A stretch of DNA of 7,760 bases from Candidatus Methanomethylophilaceae archaeon (GCA_011620825.1 WOYN01000112.1:1-7760); one strand, 5' to 3'; positions 1 through 6,423 are shown, counted from the first letter of the stretch. A program made the numbers and translations. The notes: generated by a model from the sequence alone, not told the origin.

Positions 1-372
1 AGTAAAAATCTCGAGGTCCAGTTGCTCGCCTCTGGAATTGTACGCCCTCCAGCTGTTGCGGTCGAACGGCATGCATGTTATTATGTGCACACCCCCGTAA
101 TTAGCGAAATATTGGAGATCGTCATCGGAAGGTTCGTTCGAATAGCCGGGATGGGAATGCACCGTACCGACAAGGCTGAAATCCACCGGGGCCATCCAAT
201 CGTTCAGAAAACTGTGCGAATCGCCGTAAACGGTGCCGGGTATCAATACCAGCTCCGAGATTATCCCATCGTCCTCCCTCATCATGCTGAGGAATTCTTC
301 CGGGTACGTCGAGAGCGCCGCATCGTTGAAGGCGTCGATGAGCTCGATGTAGATCCCCCGAACCTTCTTCAT
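1..372 (-). CDS. JAMM/MPN (Mov34/PAD-1 family) metalloprotease-like protein, 3'-truncated by window edge
   Basis: Translating the minus strand from the ATG at 372 gives 124 open codons that run off the left edge; no stop is present. The protein carries a complete JAMM zinc-metalloprotease signature, HSHPGYSNEPSDDD, with H72, H74, S82 and D85 in the H-x-H-x7-S-x2-D pattern. An upstream glutamate (E25 or E26, in PEEF) is the likely catalytic acid, and a strand-rich stretch (SELVLIPGTVYGDS) lies between them. Family knowledge: JAMM proteins are Zn-dependent isopeptidases; archaeal examples remove ubiquitin-like SAMP modifiers, and others cleave small-molecule conjugates. The substrate cannot be told from this sequence. 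The start codon overlaps the stop of the NAD kinase gene in ATGA (369-372), so the two are translationally coupled in one operon. The usual glycine-rich segment after the catalytic Glu reads LSMMRED here, a mild departure. The family call is firm; desampylase activity would be inference. Confidence 0.87.
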   Translation of the reverse strand, partial: MKKVRGIYIELIDAFNDAALSTYPEEFLSMMREDDGIISELVLIPGTVYGDSHSFLNDWMAPVDFSLVGTVHSHPGYSNEPSDDDLQYFANYGGVHIITCMPFDRNSWRAYNSRGEQLDLEIFT

Positions 373-1976
373 ATCGCATTCACCAGCTTCTCCCTGACGC
401 GGGAATAGAAGTCCTTATCCAGCTTTATGAATTTGGCGAGGTTGTCCGAGAGCGAGAATTCAACCCGTGTGCCTCCTCTCATCGGATACTCGTGCTGGCC
501 GTCCACAACGATAAGACAGCCCTTGCCCATAACCTCCTCTATCGTTATTTTGGACGTATAAGGGACGACGAACGGACGCGATGCGAACTTGAACGCCGCC
601 ATCGGCACTATTAGGAACGCTCCGACCCCGGGATCGGTTATCGGAGCTCCCAGGCTCATCGCGTAGCACGTGGACCCCGTGGGGGTCGACACGATGACCC
701 CGTCGGCGCGCACCTCTGTGGCCAGGTGGTCGTTGACATATATCTTGTACTGTCTGATCTTGGCCACGGAATCCGTGTGGACCACCGCCTCGTTTACCGC
801 CTCTGCGAGATATTCTCCGTTATACCACGTTCTGAGCTTGGACCTGTTCTCAACAGTGTATTCTCCACGCCTGATACGCGATATGCTCTCCTCTATCTCA
901 TCTGGCTCGACCTCCGCGAGGAACCCGACGCCGCCTGCGTTGATCCCTATAACGGCCGCATCGGTTTTTTTAAGCGCTCTGAGTATGGTCCCGTCCCCGC
1001 CGACGACTATCACGATGTCTGCATCCATTTCAGTGAGCGGGGTACCTTCCGTCCCGATGAGCTTGGCGGCCGAGGTGTCCAAGGTCACCTTCTCCCCCTT
1101 CAGTGCGTTATATGCCCTCTGCACGTATTCGCGCGCTTTGGGGACGGTCTCGTTGGCGTATATCCCGTAACGCGTGGTTCCGTGCTCCTCGATATGCGGC
1201 CTCATTACGTGGTCGAAGACCTCTCTGCACGAACACGCCACGAAGCTTGCGTGATGTGCGTTGTCCAGAGGCATGTCCAGCCTGTTGCCGCCCGTATCGA
1301 ATACCTCGCCGCCCGCCTCCCTGAGTATCAGCGCACTGGCGGCTATATCGACCGTTCTGACGGCGCGATTGTAGCGGTAGGTGTTCATGTAATAGATGTC
1401 CGCATGCCCGAGAGCCAGAAGGGTCATTTCCAGAGAAGCGCATCCCATCGAGCGAGACGTCTTGACGTTCTTGGCAAGTGTGAAAGCCTCGTCCACGGCG
1501 GCATTCCCCATATATATCATCGCGAACAGATTGGAGAAATCGGGCTTTCTGACCCTGAGCCTCCTTCCGTTATAATATGCGCCATCGCCCTTGGACGCCC
1601 AGAACTCGTCCCCGGTTGCCAGGTTCCTGATGTAGGCCGTGTGCATGCCGCAGAGAGATCCTGTTCCGACGGCCATGGAAATCGTGTAGAAAGGTATCTC
1701 GGCGACGGAGTTGCTGGTCCCGTCGATCGGGTCGAGGACCAGGATTTCGGAGGCACCATTGTCGACGAAACCGATCTCCTCACTGAGAACATTGAGAGCC
1801 AGACGGTTCGATTCTATATATCCGAGCACCGCGTTCTCGGCCACCTTGTCGATCTCCGAGGTTGGCGTGCCGTCATCGCCCATGCATATCTCGTTGCCCC
1901 TGCTGCAGGGATCGGGAATGAGCGAAATGGCCATCTGGACCGCGTCAGCGATCTCGCGAAGGGTCTTAATATCCAT
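369..1976 (-). CDS. Bifunctional NADP phosphatase / NAD kinase (IMPase-NADK fusion)
   Basis: A 535-residue two-domain enzyme. Residues 1 to about 265 are an inositol-monophosphatase-type, Mg-dependent phosphatase: acidic E66-E67 in LSEEIG, the DPIDGT metal motif at 82-87, and the C-terminal VDIAASALILREAGG with D210. Residues from about 270 to the end are an NAD kinase: GGDGT at 326-330, NAGGVGFL at 346-353, NEAVVH at 395-400 and DGVIVSTPTGSTCY at 425-438. Family knowledge: the same domain order occurs in Methanocaldococcus MJ0917, which both phosphorylates NAD and dephosphorylates NADP, so one cytosolic polypeptide may set the NADP/NAD ratio. I chose ATG 1976 because a TATA-like box (1999-2007) sits about 27 nt upstream, which predicts a leaderless mRNA; the TTG at 2015 would lie upstream of that transcription start. 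The gene ends in TGA, overlapping the downstream JAMM gene by 4 bp. A long plus-strand reading frame over the same region is a shadow. Confidence 0.93.
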   Translation of the reverse strand: MDIKTLREIADAVQMAISLIPDPCSRGNEICMGDDGTPTSEIDKVAENAVLGYIESNRLALNVLSEEIGFVDNGASEILVLDPIDGTSNSVAEIPFYTISMAVGTGSLCGMHTAYIRNLATGDEFWASKGDGAYYNGRRLRVRKPDFSNLFAMIYMGNAAVDEAFTLAKNVKTSRSMGCASLEMTLLALGHADIYYMNTYRYNRAVRTVDIAASALILREAGGEVFDTGGNRLDMPLDNAHHASFVACSCREVFDHVMRPHIEEHGTTRYGIYANETVPKAREYVQRAYNALKGEKVTLDTSAAKLIGTEGTPLTEMDADIVIVVGGDGTILRALKKTDAAVIGINAGGVGFLAEVEPDEIEESISRIRRGEYTVENRSKLRTWYNGEYLAEAVNEAVVHTDSVAKIRQYKIYVNDHLATEVRADGVIVSTPTGSTCYAMSLGAPITDPGVGAFLIVPMAAFKFASRPFVVPYTSKITIEEVMGKGCLIVVDGQHEYPMRGGTRVEFSLSDNLAKFIKLDKDFYSRVREKLVNAI

Positions 1977-1998
1977 GGGACCGCATTGATATGCTCCC

Positions 1999-2007
1999 GT
2001 ATTTAGG
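1999..2007 (-). promoter_or_regulatory. TATA-like promoter of the NAD kinase-JAMM operon
   Basis: On the minus strand this reads CCTAAATAC, preceded by an A-rich stretch that could serve as a BRE. Its centre is about 27 nt from the ATG at 1976, the usual archaeal TATA-to-start-site distance, so transcription would begin at or next to the start codon. No Shine-Dalgarno sequence precedes the ATG, in keeping with a leaderless transcript. Confidence 0.55.
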
Positions 2008-2030
2008 GTTTGCAACGGTCGGCACAGGTT

Positions 2031-2040
2031 ATTTCTAAAA
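2031..2040 (+). promoter_or_regulatory. TATA-like promoter of flpA-Nudix
   Basis: The AT-rich ATTTCTAAAA is the only TATA-like element before flpA and lies about 24 nt upstream of the ATG at 2060. That spacing again predicts a leaderless or nearly leaderless mRNA. It faces away from the NAD kinase promoter in the same 83-bp intergenic gap. The ATG at 2043 is out of frame with flpA and was not used. Confidence 0.45.
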
Positions 2041-2059
2041 CCATGGCATTGACACGGGC

Positions 2060-2719
2060 ATGGATCTTTTGGACCGCGTGCCCGGGGTTTTTTCAGAGAG
2101 GGGGCGCCTGTACACCCTGTCGACCTTTCCGGGCAAACGCGTCTACGGTGAACGCCTTGTCACCGAAAAAGAGAACGAGTACCGCGAGTGGTCACCGAGG
2201 CGGAGCAAGCTCTCCGCGTATCTTACAAACGGAGGAAGGTCTTTTCCGTTCACCGAAGACAGCGGGGTCCTCTATCTGGGTGCTTCCAGCGGCACCACTG
2301 CTTCCCATGTGGCCGATATCTGCCGTAACGGTTCGGTGGTGTGTATCGAAATATCGACCAGGATGTTCAGGGACCTTGTCACGGTCTGTGAAACGCGCCC
2401 GAACATGATACCCGTCCTCGGTGACGCGACCCGCCCCGACGAATATCGGTTCGCCACCGATAGTATCGACATAGTCTATCAGGACGTGGCGCAGAAGCAT
2501 CAGGCGGAAATAGCGGCCGACAACGTCGAAGCGTTCGGTGCGAAATACGGAATGGTCGCCATAAAAGCAAGGTCGGAAGACGTCACGGCCCCGCCGGGCC
2601 GCATTTTCAGGGAGGCAAAAGATGTGCTGAAAAGCAGAGGATTCGAGATATTCGACTCCCGCGAACTGGAACCGTATGAAACAGACCACGCGATGATAGT
2701 CTTCGGGGTGCGGAATTGA
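2060..2719 (+). CDS. flpA: Fibrillarin-like rRNA/tRNA 2'-O-methyltransferase
   Basis: A 219-residue fibrillarin homologue, the SAM-dependent methyltransferase of archaeal box C/D RNPs. With Nop5, L7Ae and guide RNAs it methylates ribose 2'-OH groups in rRNA and tRNA. The N-terminal domain ends in REWSPRRSKLSAYL. The Rossmann SAM-binding loop is YLGASSGTT (72-80), followed by acidic E97 and by GDAT (121-124). The K-D-K-H catalytic tetrad of the family can be placed at K50, D142 (YQDVAQ), K169 (IKARS) and H210 (TDHAMI). The length is slightly shorter than usual for archaeal fibrillarin (about 225-230). In many archaea flpA follows nop5, but no nop5 is seen beside it here. It is instead followed by a Nudix gene whose TTG start overlaps the flpA TGA stop by 4 bp (TTGA), suggesting translational coupling. 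Confidence 0.95.
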   Translation: MDLLDRVPGVFSERGRLYTLSTFPGKRVYGERLVTEKENEYREWSPRRSKLSAYLTNGGRSFPFTEDSGVLYLGASSGTTASHVADICRNGSVVCIEISTRMFRDLVTVCETRPNMIPVLGDATRPDEYRFATDSIDIVYQDVAQKHQAEIAADNVEAFGAKYGMVAIKARSEDVTAPPGRIFREAKDVLKSRGFEIFDSRELEPYETDHAMIVFGVRN

Positions 2720-3093
2720 CCACTGTCTACACAGTAGCGATATCCGGAGGAAAGTTCCTCATGGTCTTCAACACGAAGCGCAACGGGTGGGAGATGCCGG
2801 GCGGAAAGGTGGAGAAGGGGGAGAGCATAGTCGATGCGGCTAAAAGAGAGTTCGCCGAGGAGGCGGGATATGAGGTGAACATAGTTTCGGTCCGCGACCT
2901 GGGGTATTGCTACGTCTGCGCAGCGGATCTTGGAGGCAGGGTCTGCGTCTGCGAGATGGAGAGCAGGCTTTTCGATTTTATCCCGGAATAGCTGTCCTTC
3001 GACCGCTGTGAATACGAGAATGTGGTCCCCTGGGCCATCGAGGAGCTTGAAAATAGGAAAGCAACAGGCCTTCCCGATCCTCCGCGCGTATGA
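2716..3093 (+). CDS. Nudix hydrolase with an in-frame UAG, probable pyrrolysine at residue 92
   Basis: The frame opens with TTG at 2716, overlapping the flpA stop, and shows a perfect Nudix box (G-x5-E-x7-RE-U-x-EE-x-G-U) at residues 30-52: G30, E36, R44-E45, E48-E49, G51. Nudix enzymes hydrolyse nucleoside diphosphates linked to another group, using Mg bound by these glutamates; the substrate is not clear, though MutT-like nucleotide sanitation is possible. The frame meets TAG at 2989-2991 after FDFIPE, giving only 91 residues, short for the fold. Past the TAG the same frame stays open for 33 codons to TGA 3091-3093 and encodes LSFDRCEYENVVPWAIEELE, which reads like the normal C-terminal strand and helix of small Nudix proteins. 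A 125-residue protein with pyrrolysine at position 92 is therefore likely. ATG 2761 is a weaker start because it would remove the first beta-strand (TVYTVAISGGKFLMV). Confidence 0.85.
2989..2991 (+). other. In-frame amber codon, predicted pyrrolysine insertion site
   Basis: TAG lies between GAA (Glu91) and CTG (Leu93). The surrounding peptide, FIPE-[UAG]-LSFDRCEYENVV, is continuous in character with Nudix C-termini, which often have an E-E-L-S-F-type stretch here; a single G-to-T change in GAG would produce TAG. No intact gene in the window ends in TAG. Decoding needs pylT, pylS and pylBCD elsewhere in the genome, which this window cannot show. The alternative is a true stop or recent nonsense mutation removing the last 33 residues. 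Confidence 0.7.
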
Positions 3094-3119
3094 TGGCGGG
3101 GTCATTAAATTAGTGAACC

Positions 3120-3128
3120 TTTTAATAG
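3120..3128 (+). promoter_or_regulatory. TATA-like promoter of rps15-DHH operon
   Basis: TTTTAATAG lies about 60 nt upstream of the rps15 ATG, with another AT-rich element (cattaaatta, 3103-3112) just before it. A start site near 3150 would leave a leader of roughly 30 nt. That leader carries GGAG (3170-3173), a plausible Shine-Dalgarno 9 nt from the ATG, so this transcript, unlike its neighbours, appears to be leadered. Confidence 0.45.
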
Positions 3129-3182
3129 TGGTTCTAGAATGGAGTGTAGCCTAGCCGCCAAACATATTCGGAGCATCATATC

Positions 3183-3638
3183 ATGGCAAGAATGCACACT
3201 AGAAGAAAGGGGAGATCCAGCTCTAAGCGCCCGATGATTTCCGAGAACCCGGCGTGGGTTCCGATCGGAGCGGCGGAGATTGAAGACCTCATCGTGAAAT
3301 ACGTTAAGAACGGAGTCATTTCCGCAAAGATAGGGCTTATCCTGAGGGATCAGTACGGTGTCCCGGATGTAAAGCTCGCAACCGGAAAGACCATTACCAA
3401 GATCATGGAAGAGAAGAATGTCTCCCCGTCCATGCCCGAGGACCTGTCTAATCTCATGGCGCGCGCTATCTCCCTCAACGTCCACTTGAAGGAGCACAGG
3501 GGCGACGTCGCGAACAAGAGAGGGCTCAATCTCATCGAGGCAAAGATCAGAAGGCTCGAGCGCTACTACAAAAGCAGGGGAGTTCTCCCCAAGGAGTGGA
3601 AGTACTCTCTGAGCAACGCTGAGCTTATGCTCAAGTGA
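3183..3638 (+). CDS. rps15: 30S ribosomal protein S15 (uS15), archaeal type
   Basis: A 151-residue basic protein of the archaeal/eukaryotic S15 length; bacterial S15 is about 89. The N-terminal extension begins MARMHTRRKGRSSSKRP and is followed by an N-terminal helical domain (IEDLIVKYVKNG, then SAKIGLILRDQYGVP). The C-terminal S15 core contains LKEHRGDVANKRGL and EAKIRRLERYYKSRGVLP. The protein binds the central domain of 16S rRNA in the small subunit and is an early assembly factor. ATG 3183 is supported by GGAG at 3170-3173. The gene ends in TGA; the next gene starts 7 nt later, so they are almost certainly co-transcribed. An S15-DHH nuclease neighbourhood is familiar in Euryarchaeota. Confidence 0.97.
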   Translation: MARMHTRRKGRSSSKRPMISENPAWVPIGAAEIEDLIVKYVKNGVISAKIGLILRDQYGVPDVKLATGKTITKIMEEKNVSPSMPEDLSNLMARAISLNVHLKEHRGDVANKRGLNLIEAKIRRLERYYKSRGVLPKEWKYSLSNAELMLK

Positions 3639-3645
3639 GACTCAT

Positions 3646-4980
3646 ATGGACCGAAGCGTCCCAAATAAACTACTTGACGACCTTTCAAAAGCCGCGGAAA
3701 TCGTCCGCGGCCATGGTTTTATTCATGTTTTTTCACATTATGATGCTGACGGTATAGCTTCGGCGGGTATCATCGCGAAGACCCTTCTGCGCGAAGGAAA
3801 AGAGTTCACTGCTACTCTCTTCACAACTCTGGACGATACCTCCTTCGATCATATCAGGAACTGCGGAGCCGAATGTGTGATAATCTCGGACCTGGGCGCC
3901 TCCTACATCGAAGAACTGGATGCTATGACGTGCGACGTGGTCGTTCTCGACCACCACGCCGTATGCGCAGAGGCCGCTAGGATCTGCTATATCAACCCGC
4001 ACCTTCACGGCATAGATGGTATGAAATTCGGATGCGGATCCACTATGGCCTGTCTCTTCGCCATCAGGATGGACCACAGGAACTGGGACCTTGTTCAGAT
4101 AGCGTTCGCCGGGATGTACGGCGACAGGCAGGAAATGGAGGGGCTTAACGGCTTCTTATTGGATGGAGCCGTGAAAAGAGGCTTTATCAAGGCTGAGAGC
4201 GGCTATGTTGTCCCCCGCGGAAAACTGACCGACGAACTATACCTTATGACCGAACCTTACATCAGAGGTGTGAGCGGAAGCGCCGAGGGCGTTGCCTCAC
4301 TCCTCAAAGACGCGGGAATTTCCCGTGATGCGATGGGTTCCGGACTCTCTGACAGCGAGAGAAGACGCCTCTCTTCCCTGATGGTGCTCAAATTGGCAGA
4401 GCAGGGCGTCGCCGCCGAGACAATGGAAAGCACGTCCGGGACGCGTTACGCTTTGAAAGATTGGAGCCTCGACTCTGCAGGCCTGGCATCCCTTTTCGAT
4501 GGTTGCGGCCGCAACGGCCAGATGGGGCTGGGCGTGGCCGTCGCATGCGGCGACGTGAAAAGCATCGAAGCCGCCGCCGAAATAGAAAAAGAATACAGGC
4601 GCGAAGTTGTACAGAGCGCGGCCGCGCTGGACGAACGGGGGCTTACCCAGATGTCCAATGTCCAATGGTTCGACGGCACCCGGTCCGGATACACCGGGGT
4701 GCTGTGCGGGATAGCTATGAGCTACTTTGGAGACCAATCCAAACCAACCTTCGGGATCAATTCATCAGAGGAAATGGCAAAGGTCTCCGGAAGGGCGACG
4801 GGCAAGCTTCTCGCCAGGGGGGTAGACCTATCATCGGCACTACGCGAGGCCTGCTCGTCGGTGGGGGGCACCGGCGGAGGACATCGCATAGCCAGCGGAG
4901 GTTCGTTCCCTTCTGGCAGAACACGGGATTTTATAGAAAAGCTGAACGGGATAATAAAGTCCCAGGTCAGCGCCAGGTAA
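3646..4980 (+). CDS. DHH-family phosphoesterase, RecJ/GAN-like single-strand nuclease
   Basis: A 444-residue DHH-DHHA1 protein. The N-terminal DHH domain shows all four metal-binding motifs: D33 and D35 in HYDADG, D82 in ISDLG, DHH at 102-104, and D160 in GMYGDRQE. The C-terminal DHHA1 substrate-binding domain ends with [15 protein letters not shown] (407-421, H413). Archaeal members of this size are RecJ homologues, including GAN, the GINS-associated exonuclease that acts with the CMG helicase. Other archaeal DHH proteins degrade RNA or short oligonucleotides, so the exact substrate is not settled by sequence. Position directly after rps15 (7-nt gap) matches the GAN/RecJ-like gene of many euryarchaea. 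The protein ends at TAA 4978-4980, and its last 14 bp overlap the end of the convergent kae1 gene. Confidence 0.9.
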   Translation: MDRSVPNKLLDDLSKAAEIVRGHGFIHVFSHYDADGIASAGIIAKTLLREGKEFTATLFTTLDDTSFDHIRNCGAECVIISDLGASYIEELDAMTCDVVVLDHHAVCAEAARICYINPHLHGIDGMKFGCGSTMACLFAIRMDHRNWDLVQIAFAGMYGDRQEMEGLNGFLLDGAVKRGFIKAESGYVVPRGKLTDELYLMTEPYIRGVSGSAEGVASLLKDAGISRDAMGSGLSDSERRRLSSLMVLKLAEQGVAAETMESTSGTRYALKDWSLDSAGLASLFDGCGRNGQMGLGVAVACGDVKSIEAAAEIEKEYRREVVQSAAALDERGLTQMSNVQWFDGTRSGYTGVLCGIAMSYFGDQSKPTFGINSSEEMAKVSGRATGKLLARGVDLSSALREACSSVGGTGGGHRIASGGSFPSGRTRDFIEKLNGIIKSQVSAR

Positions 4981-5953
4981 CTTCGACCTCATCGGTCCGG
5001 AACCTTTGCCTTACCGCCGTGGAAGGTATTCCCATGCGCACTCCGGAATCGTACATCAGATAACCCAGCCATGCGATCATAGCGCCGTTGTCCATACAAT
5101 ACCTCTTGTCCGGTACGAACATTTCAGCGCCGCGCGCCTCTGCCATCTCTCCGACCATCTCCCTCAGCCGCATGTTCTGTGCGACCCCTCCTCCGAGGAG
5201 CACCTCTTCCTTGCCGGTATGGGCCATCGCCCTTTCCGTTACCTCGGTCAGCATTGCGAAGGCCGTCTCCTGTACCGACATGGCTATATCTTCGATCCTA
5301 TGCCCCTTTTTGTAAAGTTCCAGAGCGGCTGTCATGATCCCCGAGAATGAAACATCCATCCCTTTCACGGAGTATGGAACATCCAAAAGCCGGGTGCCTT
5401 CCATTGCCATTTCCTCGATCTTCGGTCCGGCGTAGAAACCGAGACCGAGCTCCCTCCCCAGTTTGTCAAACATATTGCCGATCCCTATGTCCTCCGTCTC
5501 TCCGAATATCCTGTACCTCCCCTCGGAAAAGGCGATCACCTGGGTGTTGCCCCCGGATGCATAAAGCAATGCCGGATCGTCGCATCCTTCCATCGCACGC
5601 CCAATTTCGATGTGCGCGATGCAATGGTTTGTTCCGATTATCGGAATGTTAAGGCGGTGGGAGAGCGCCCTTGCGGCCGTCGCAGATGTTTTCAGGCACG
5701 GCCCCAGCCCTGGCCCCATGGAGAACGAAATCAGATCGACGTCCCTTATCGAAATTCCGGCTTCCCCCAATGCTTTTCCGATATCTTCTGCGACGTTCTC
5801 GGCATGATGATTGGCCGCCTCCCTCGGGTGCAGGCCTCCCTGCGGAGGCCTGTACATGTCGATAACATTGGCCAGTACCTTTCGTTGATCTTCGGAATCG
5901 ATGATCCCCACCCCCAGCGTATGGGCTGTGCTCTCTATGCCTATCGTCTTCAT
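4967..5953 (-). CDS. kae1: tRNA N6-threonylcarbamoyladenosine (t6A37) synthase subunit Kae1, stand-alone
   Basis: A 328-residue ASKHA-fold protein. It begins [17 protein letters not shown], then [13 protein letters not shown] (78-90), the HCIAH metal motif with H110 and H114, Y131, SGGNTQV (133-139), DKLGREL, the glycine loop LLGGGVAQN (252-260) and MDNGAMIAW with D288. These match Kae1, the catalytic subunit of KEOPS, which transfers threonylcarbamoyl from TC-AMP to A37 of ANN-decoding tRNAs. In many euryarchaea Kae1 is fused to the kinase/ATPase Bud32. Here the protein stops just after [14 protein letters not shown], where a Bud32 domain would begin in a fusion, and no kinase motifs follow, so Bud32 must be encoded elsewhere. 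The start overlaps the stop of the upstream glutaredoxin-like gene by 4 bp (ATGA, 5950-5953), making a coupled two-gene operon. The 3' end overlaps the DHH gene convergently by 14 bp. Confidence 0.95.
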   Translation of the reverse strand: MKTIGIESTAHTLGVGIIDSEDQRKVLANVIDMYRPPQGGLHPREAANHHAENVAEDIGKALGEAGISIRDVDLISFSMGPGLGPCLKTSATAARALSHRLNIPIIGTNHCIAHIEIGRAMEGCDDPALLYASGGNTQVIAFSEGRYRIFGETEDIGIGNMFDKLGRELGLGFYAGPKIEEMAMEGTRLLDVPYSVKGMDVSFSGIMTAALELYKKGHRIEDIAMSVQETAFAMLTEVTERAMAHTGKEEVLLGGGVAQNMRLREMVGEMAEARGAEMFVPDKRYCMDNGAMIAWLGYLMYDSGVRMGIPSTAVRQRFRTDEVEVTWR

Positions 5954-6192
5954 CTTGCGCCGGCGATCTCCTTTAGTTTTTTAAGGACGTTGATCGAACC
6001 TTCGGCGGCAAACTCATCGTCAACAACAAGAACGGGGAATGCCTTTCCCAATATGCCATAGAACGCTCCTTCGGCGAGCCCGTCGGCGGCATCTACATTC
6101 TGGACATCCACATCGATGCCTGGTGGAATCCTTTCCTTGACATACTCGCATTTGCTGCAGTCGTTCTTTGTGAAGAGTATGATCTCCGCCAT
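5950..6192 (-). CDS. Glutaredoxin/thioredoxin-like small redox protein (CxxC)
   Basis: An 80-residue single-domain thioredoxin-fold protein. It begins [20 protein letters not shown], with the redox pair C12-S-K-C15 after the first beta-strand. The cis-proline motif lies at P53 in [10 protein letters not shown], followed by a C-terminal strand-helix ([15 protein letters not shown]). Length and architecture fit a mini-glutaredoxin/NrdH-type thiol-disulfide carrier. The partner is unknown; archaeal versions may draw electrons from thioredoxin reductase or small thiols. No Shine-Dalgarno precedes the ATG, but a TATA-like box about 27 nt upstream (6215-6223) predicts a leaderless message. The stop codon overlaps the kae1 start by 4 bp. 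No signal peptide is visible, so it acts in the cytosol. Confidence 0.87.
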   Translation of the reverse strand: MAEIILFTKNDCSKCEYVKERIPPGIDVDVQNVDAADGLAEGAFYGILGKAFPVLVVDDEFAAEGSINVLKKLKEIAGAR

Positions 6193-6214
6193 GGAACGGA
6201 CAGATGCATACCAC

Positions 6215-6223
6215 GATTAAAGC
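6215..6223 (-). promoter_or_regulatory. TATA-like promoter of the glutaredoxin-kae1 operon
   Basis: On the minus strand this reads GCTTTAATC. The centre of TTTAAT is about 27 nt from the ATG at 6192, the TATA-to-start distance of a leaderless archaeal gene. It is one half of a divergent promoter region with the tRNA-Val promoter. Confidence 0.5.
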
Positions 6224-6238
6224 TTGTCGAGACCATGT

Positions 6239-6265
6239 GCCAGCATATCAGGCATAATATCTGGC
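6239..6265. other. Stem-loop / inverted repeat between divergent promoters
   Basis: GCCAG (6239-6243), a bulged C, and ATAT (6245-6248) can pair with ATAT (6257-6260) and CTGGC (6261-6265) across an 8-nt loop, giving 9 base pairs with one bulge. It lies between the minus-strand glutaredoxin promoter and the plus-strand tRNA promoter, about 20 nt upstream of the tRNA TATA box. It could be a repressor-binding dyad acting on either promoter, or have no function. Confidence 0.35.
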
Positions 6266-6283
6266 TGGTGTTCTTTGTAGGAA

Positions 6284-6294
6284 AGATATAATTA
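6284..6294 (+). promoter_or_regulatory. TATA box of tRNA-Val
   Basis: AGATATAATTA, preceded by GGAA as a possible BRE, is centred about 30 nt upstream of the mature tRNA 5' end at 6319. This is a near-consensus archaeal promoter and leaves a precursor leader of only a few nucleotides for RNase P. Confidence 0.65.
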
Positions 6295-6318
6295 CTATGA
6301 TTGTATCAAGGCCATGTT

Positions 6319-6394
6319 GGGCTCGTGGTCTAGGGGTTATGACGTCGCCTTGACATGGCGGAGGTCGCCGGTTCAAATCCGGCCGGGCCCACCA
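6319..6394 (+). tRNA. tRNA-Val (anticodon GAC)
   Basis: The full cloverleaf can be folded by eye. The acceptor GGGCTCG (6319-6325) pairs with CGGGCCC (6384-6390), with one T-G pair. The D-stem GTC (6328-6330) pairs with GAC (6341-6343). The anticodon stem TCGCC/GGCGG closes the loop TTGACAT, with anticodon GAC at 6352-6354. The T-arm is GCCGG-TTCAAAT-CCGGC. The discriminator is A6391 and CCA is encoded at 6392-6394. GAC reads valine codons GUC and GUU. There is no intron. A short T4 run (6397-6400) just after the gene may help termination. Confidence 0.96.
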
Positions 6395-6423
6395 GCTTTT
6401 GCCCCCGACCGTCATCGAGGGAG

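Noticed and set aside
726..2006. A 426-codon plus-strand reading frame
   Set aside because: It lies antisense to the NAD kinase fusion, has no recognisable domain, and the minus strand holds all the conserved motifs; long antisense frames are common opposite moderately GC-rich genes.
2013..2015. TTG start that would add 13 residues to the NAD kinase fusion
   Set aside because: It lies upstream of the predicted transcription start set by the TATA box at 1999-2007, the extra residues look unrelated to the IMPase domain, and ATG 1976 has the right leaderless spacing.
2500..3105. A 201-codon minus-strand reading frame over flpA and Nudix
   Set aside because: No family resemblance, and it is opposite two well-supported genes.
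6319..6394. tRNA-Val as an integration (att) site for a mobile element
   Set aside because: No repeat of the tRNA 3' end, integrase or mobile gene is visible in the following 1.4 kb; the downstream sequence is a decayed symporter.
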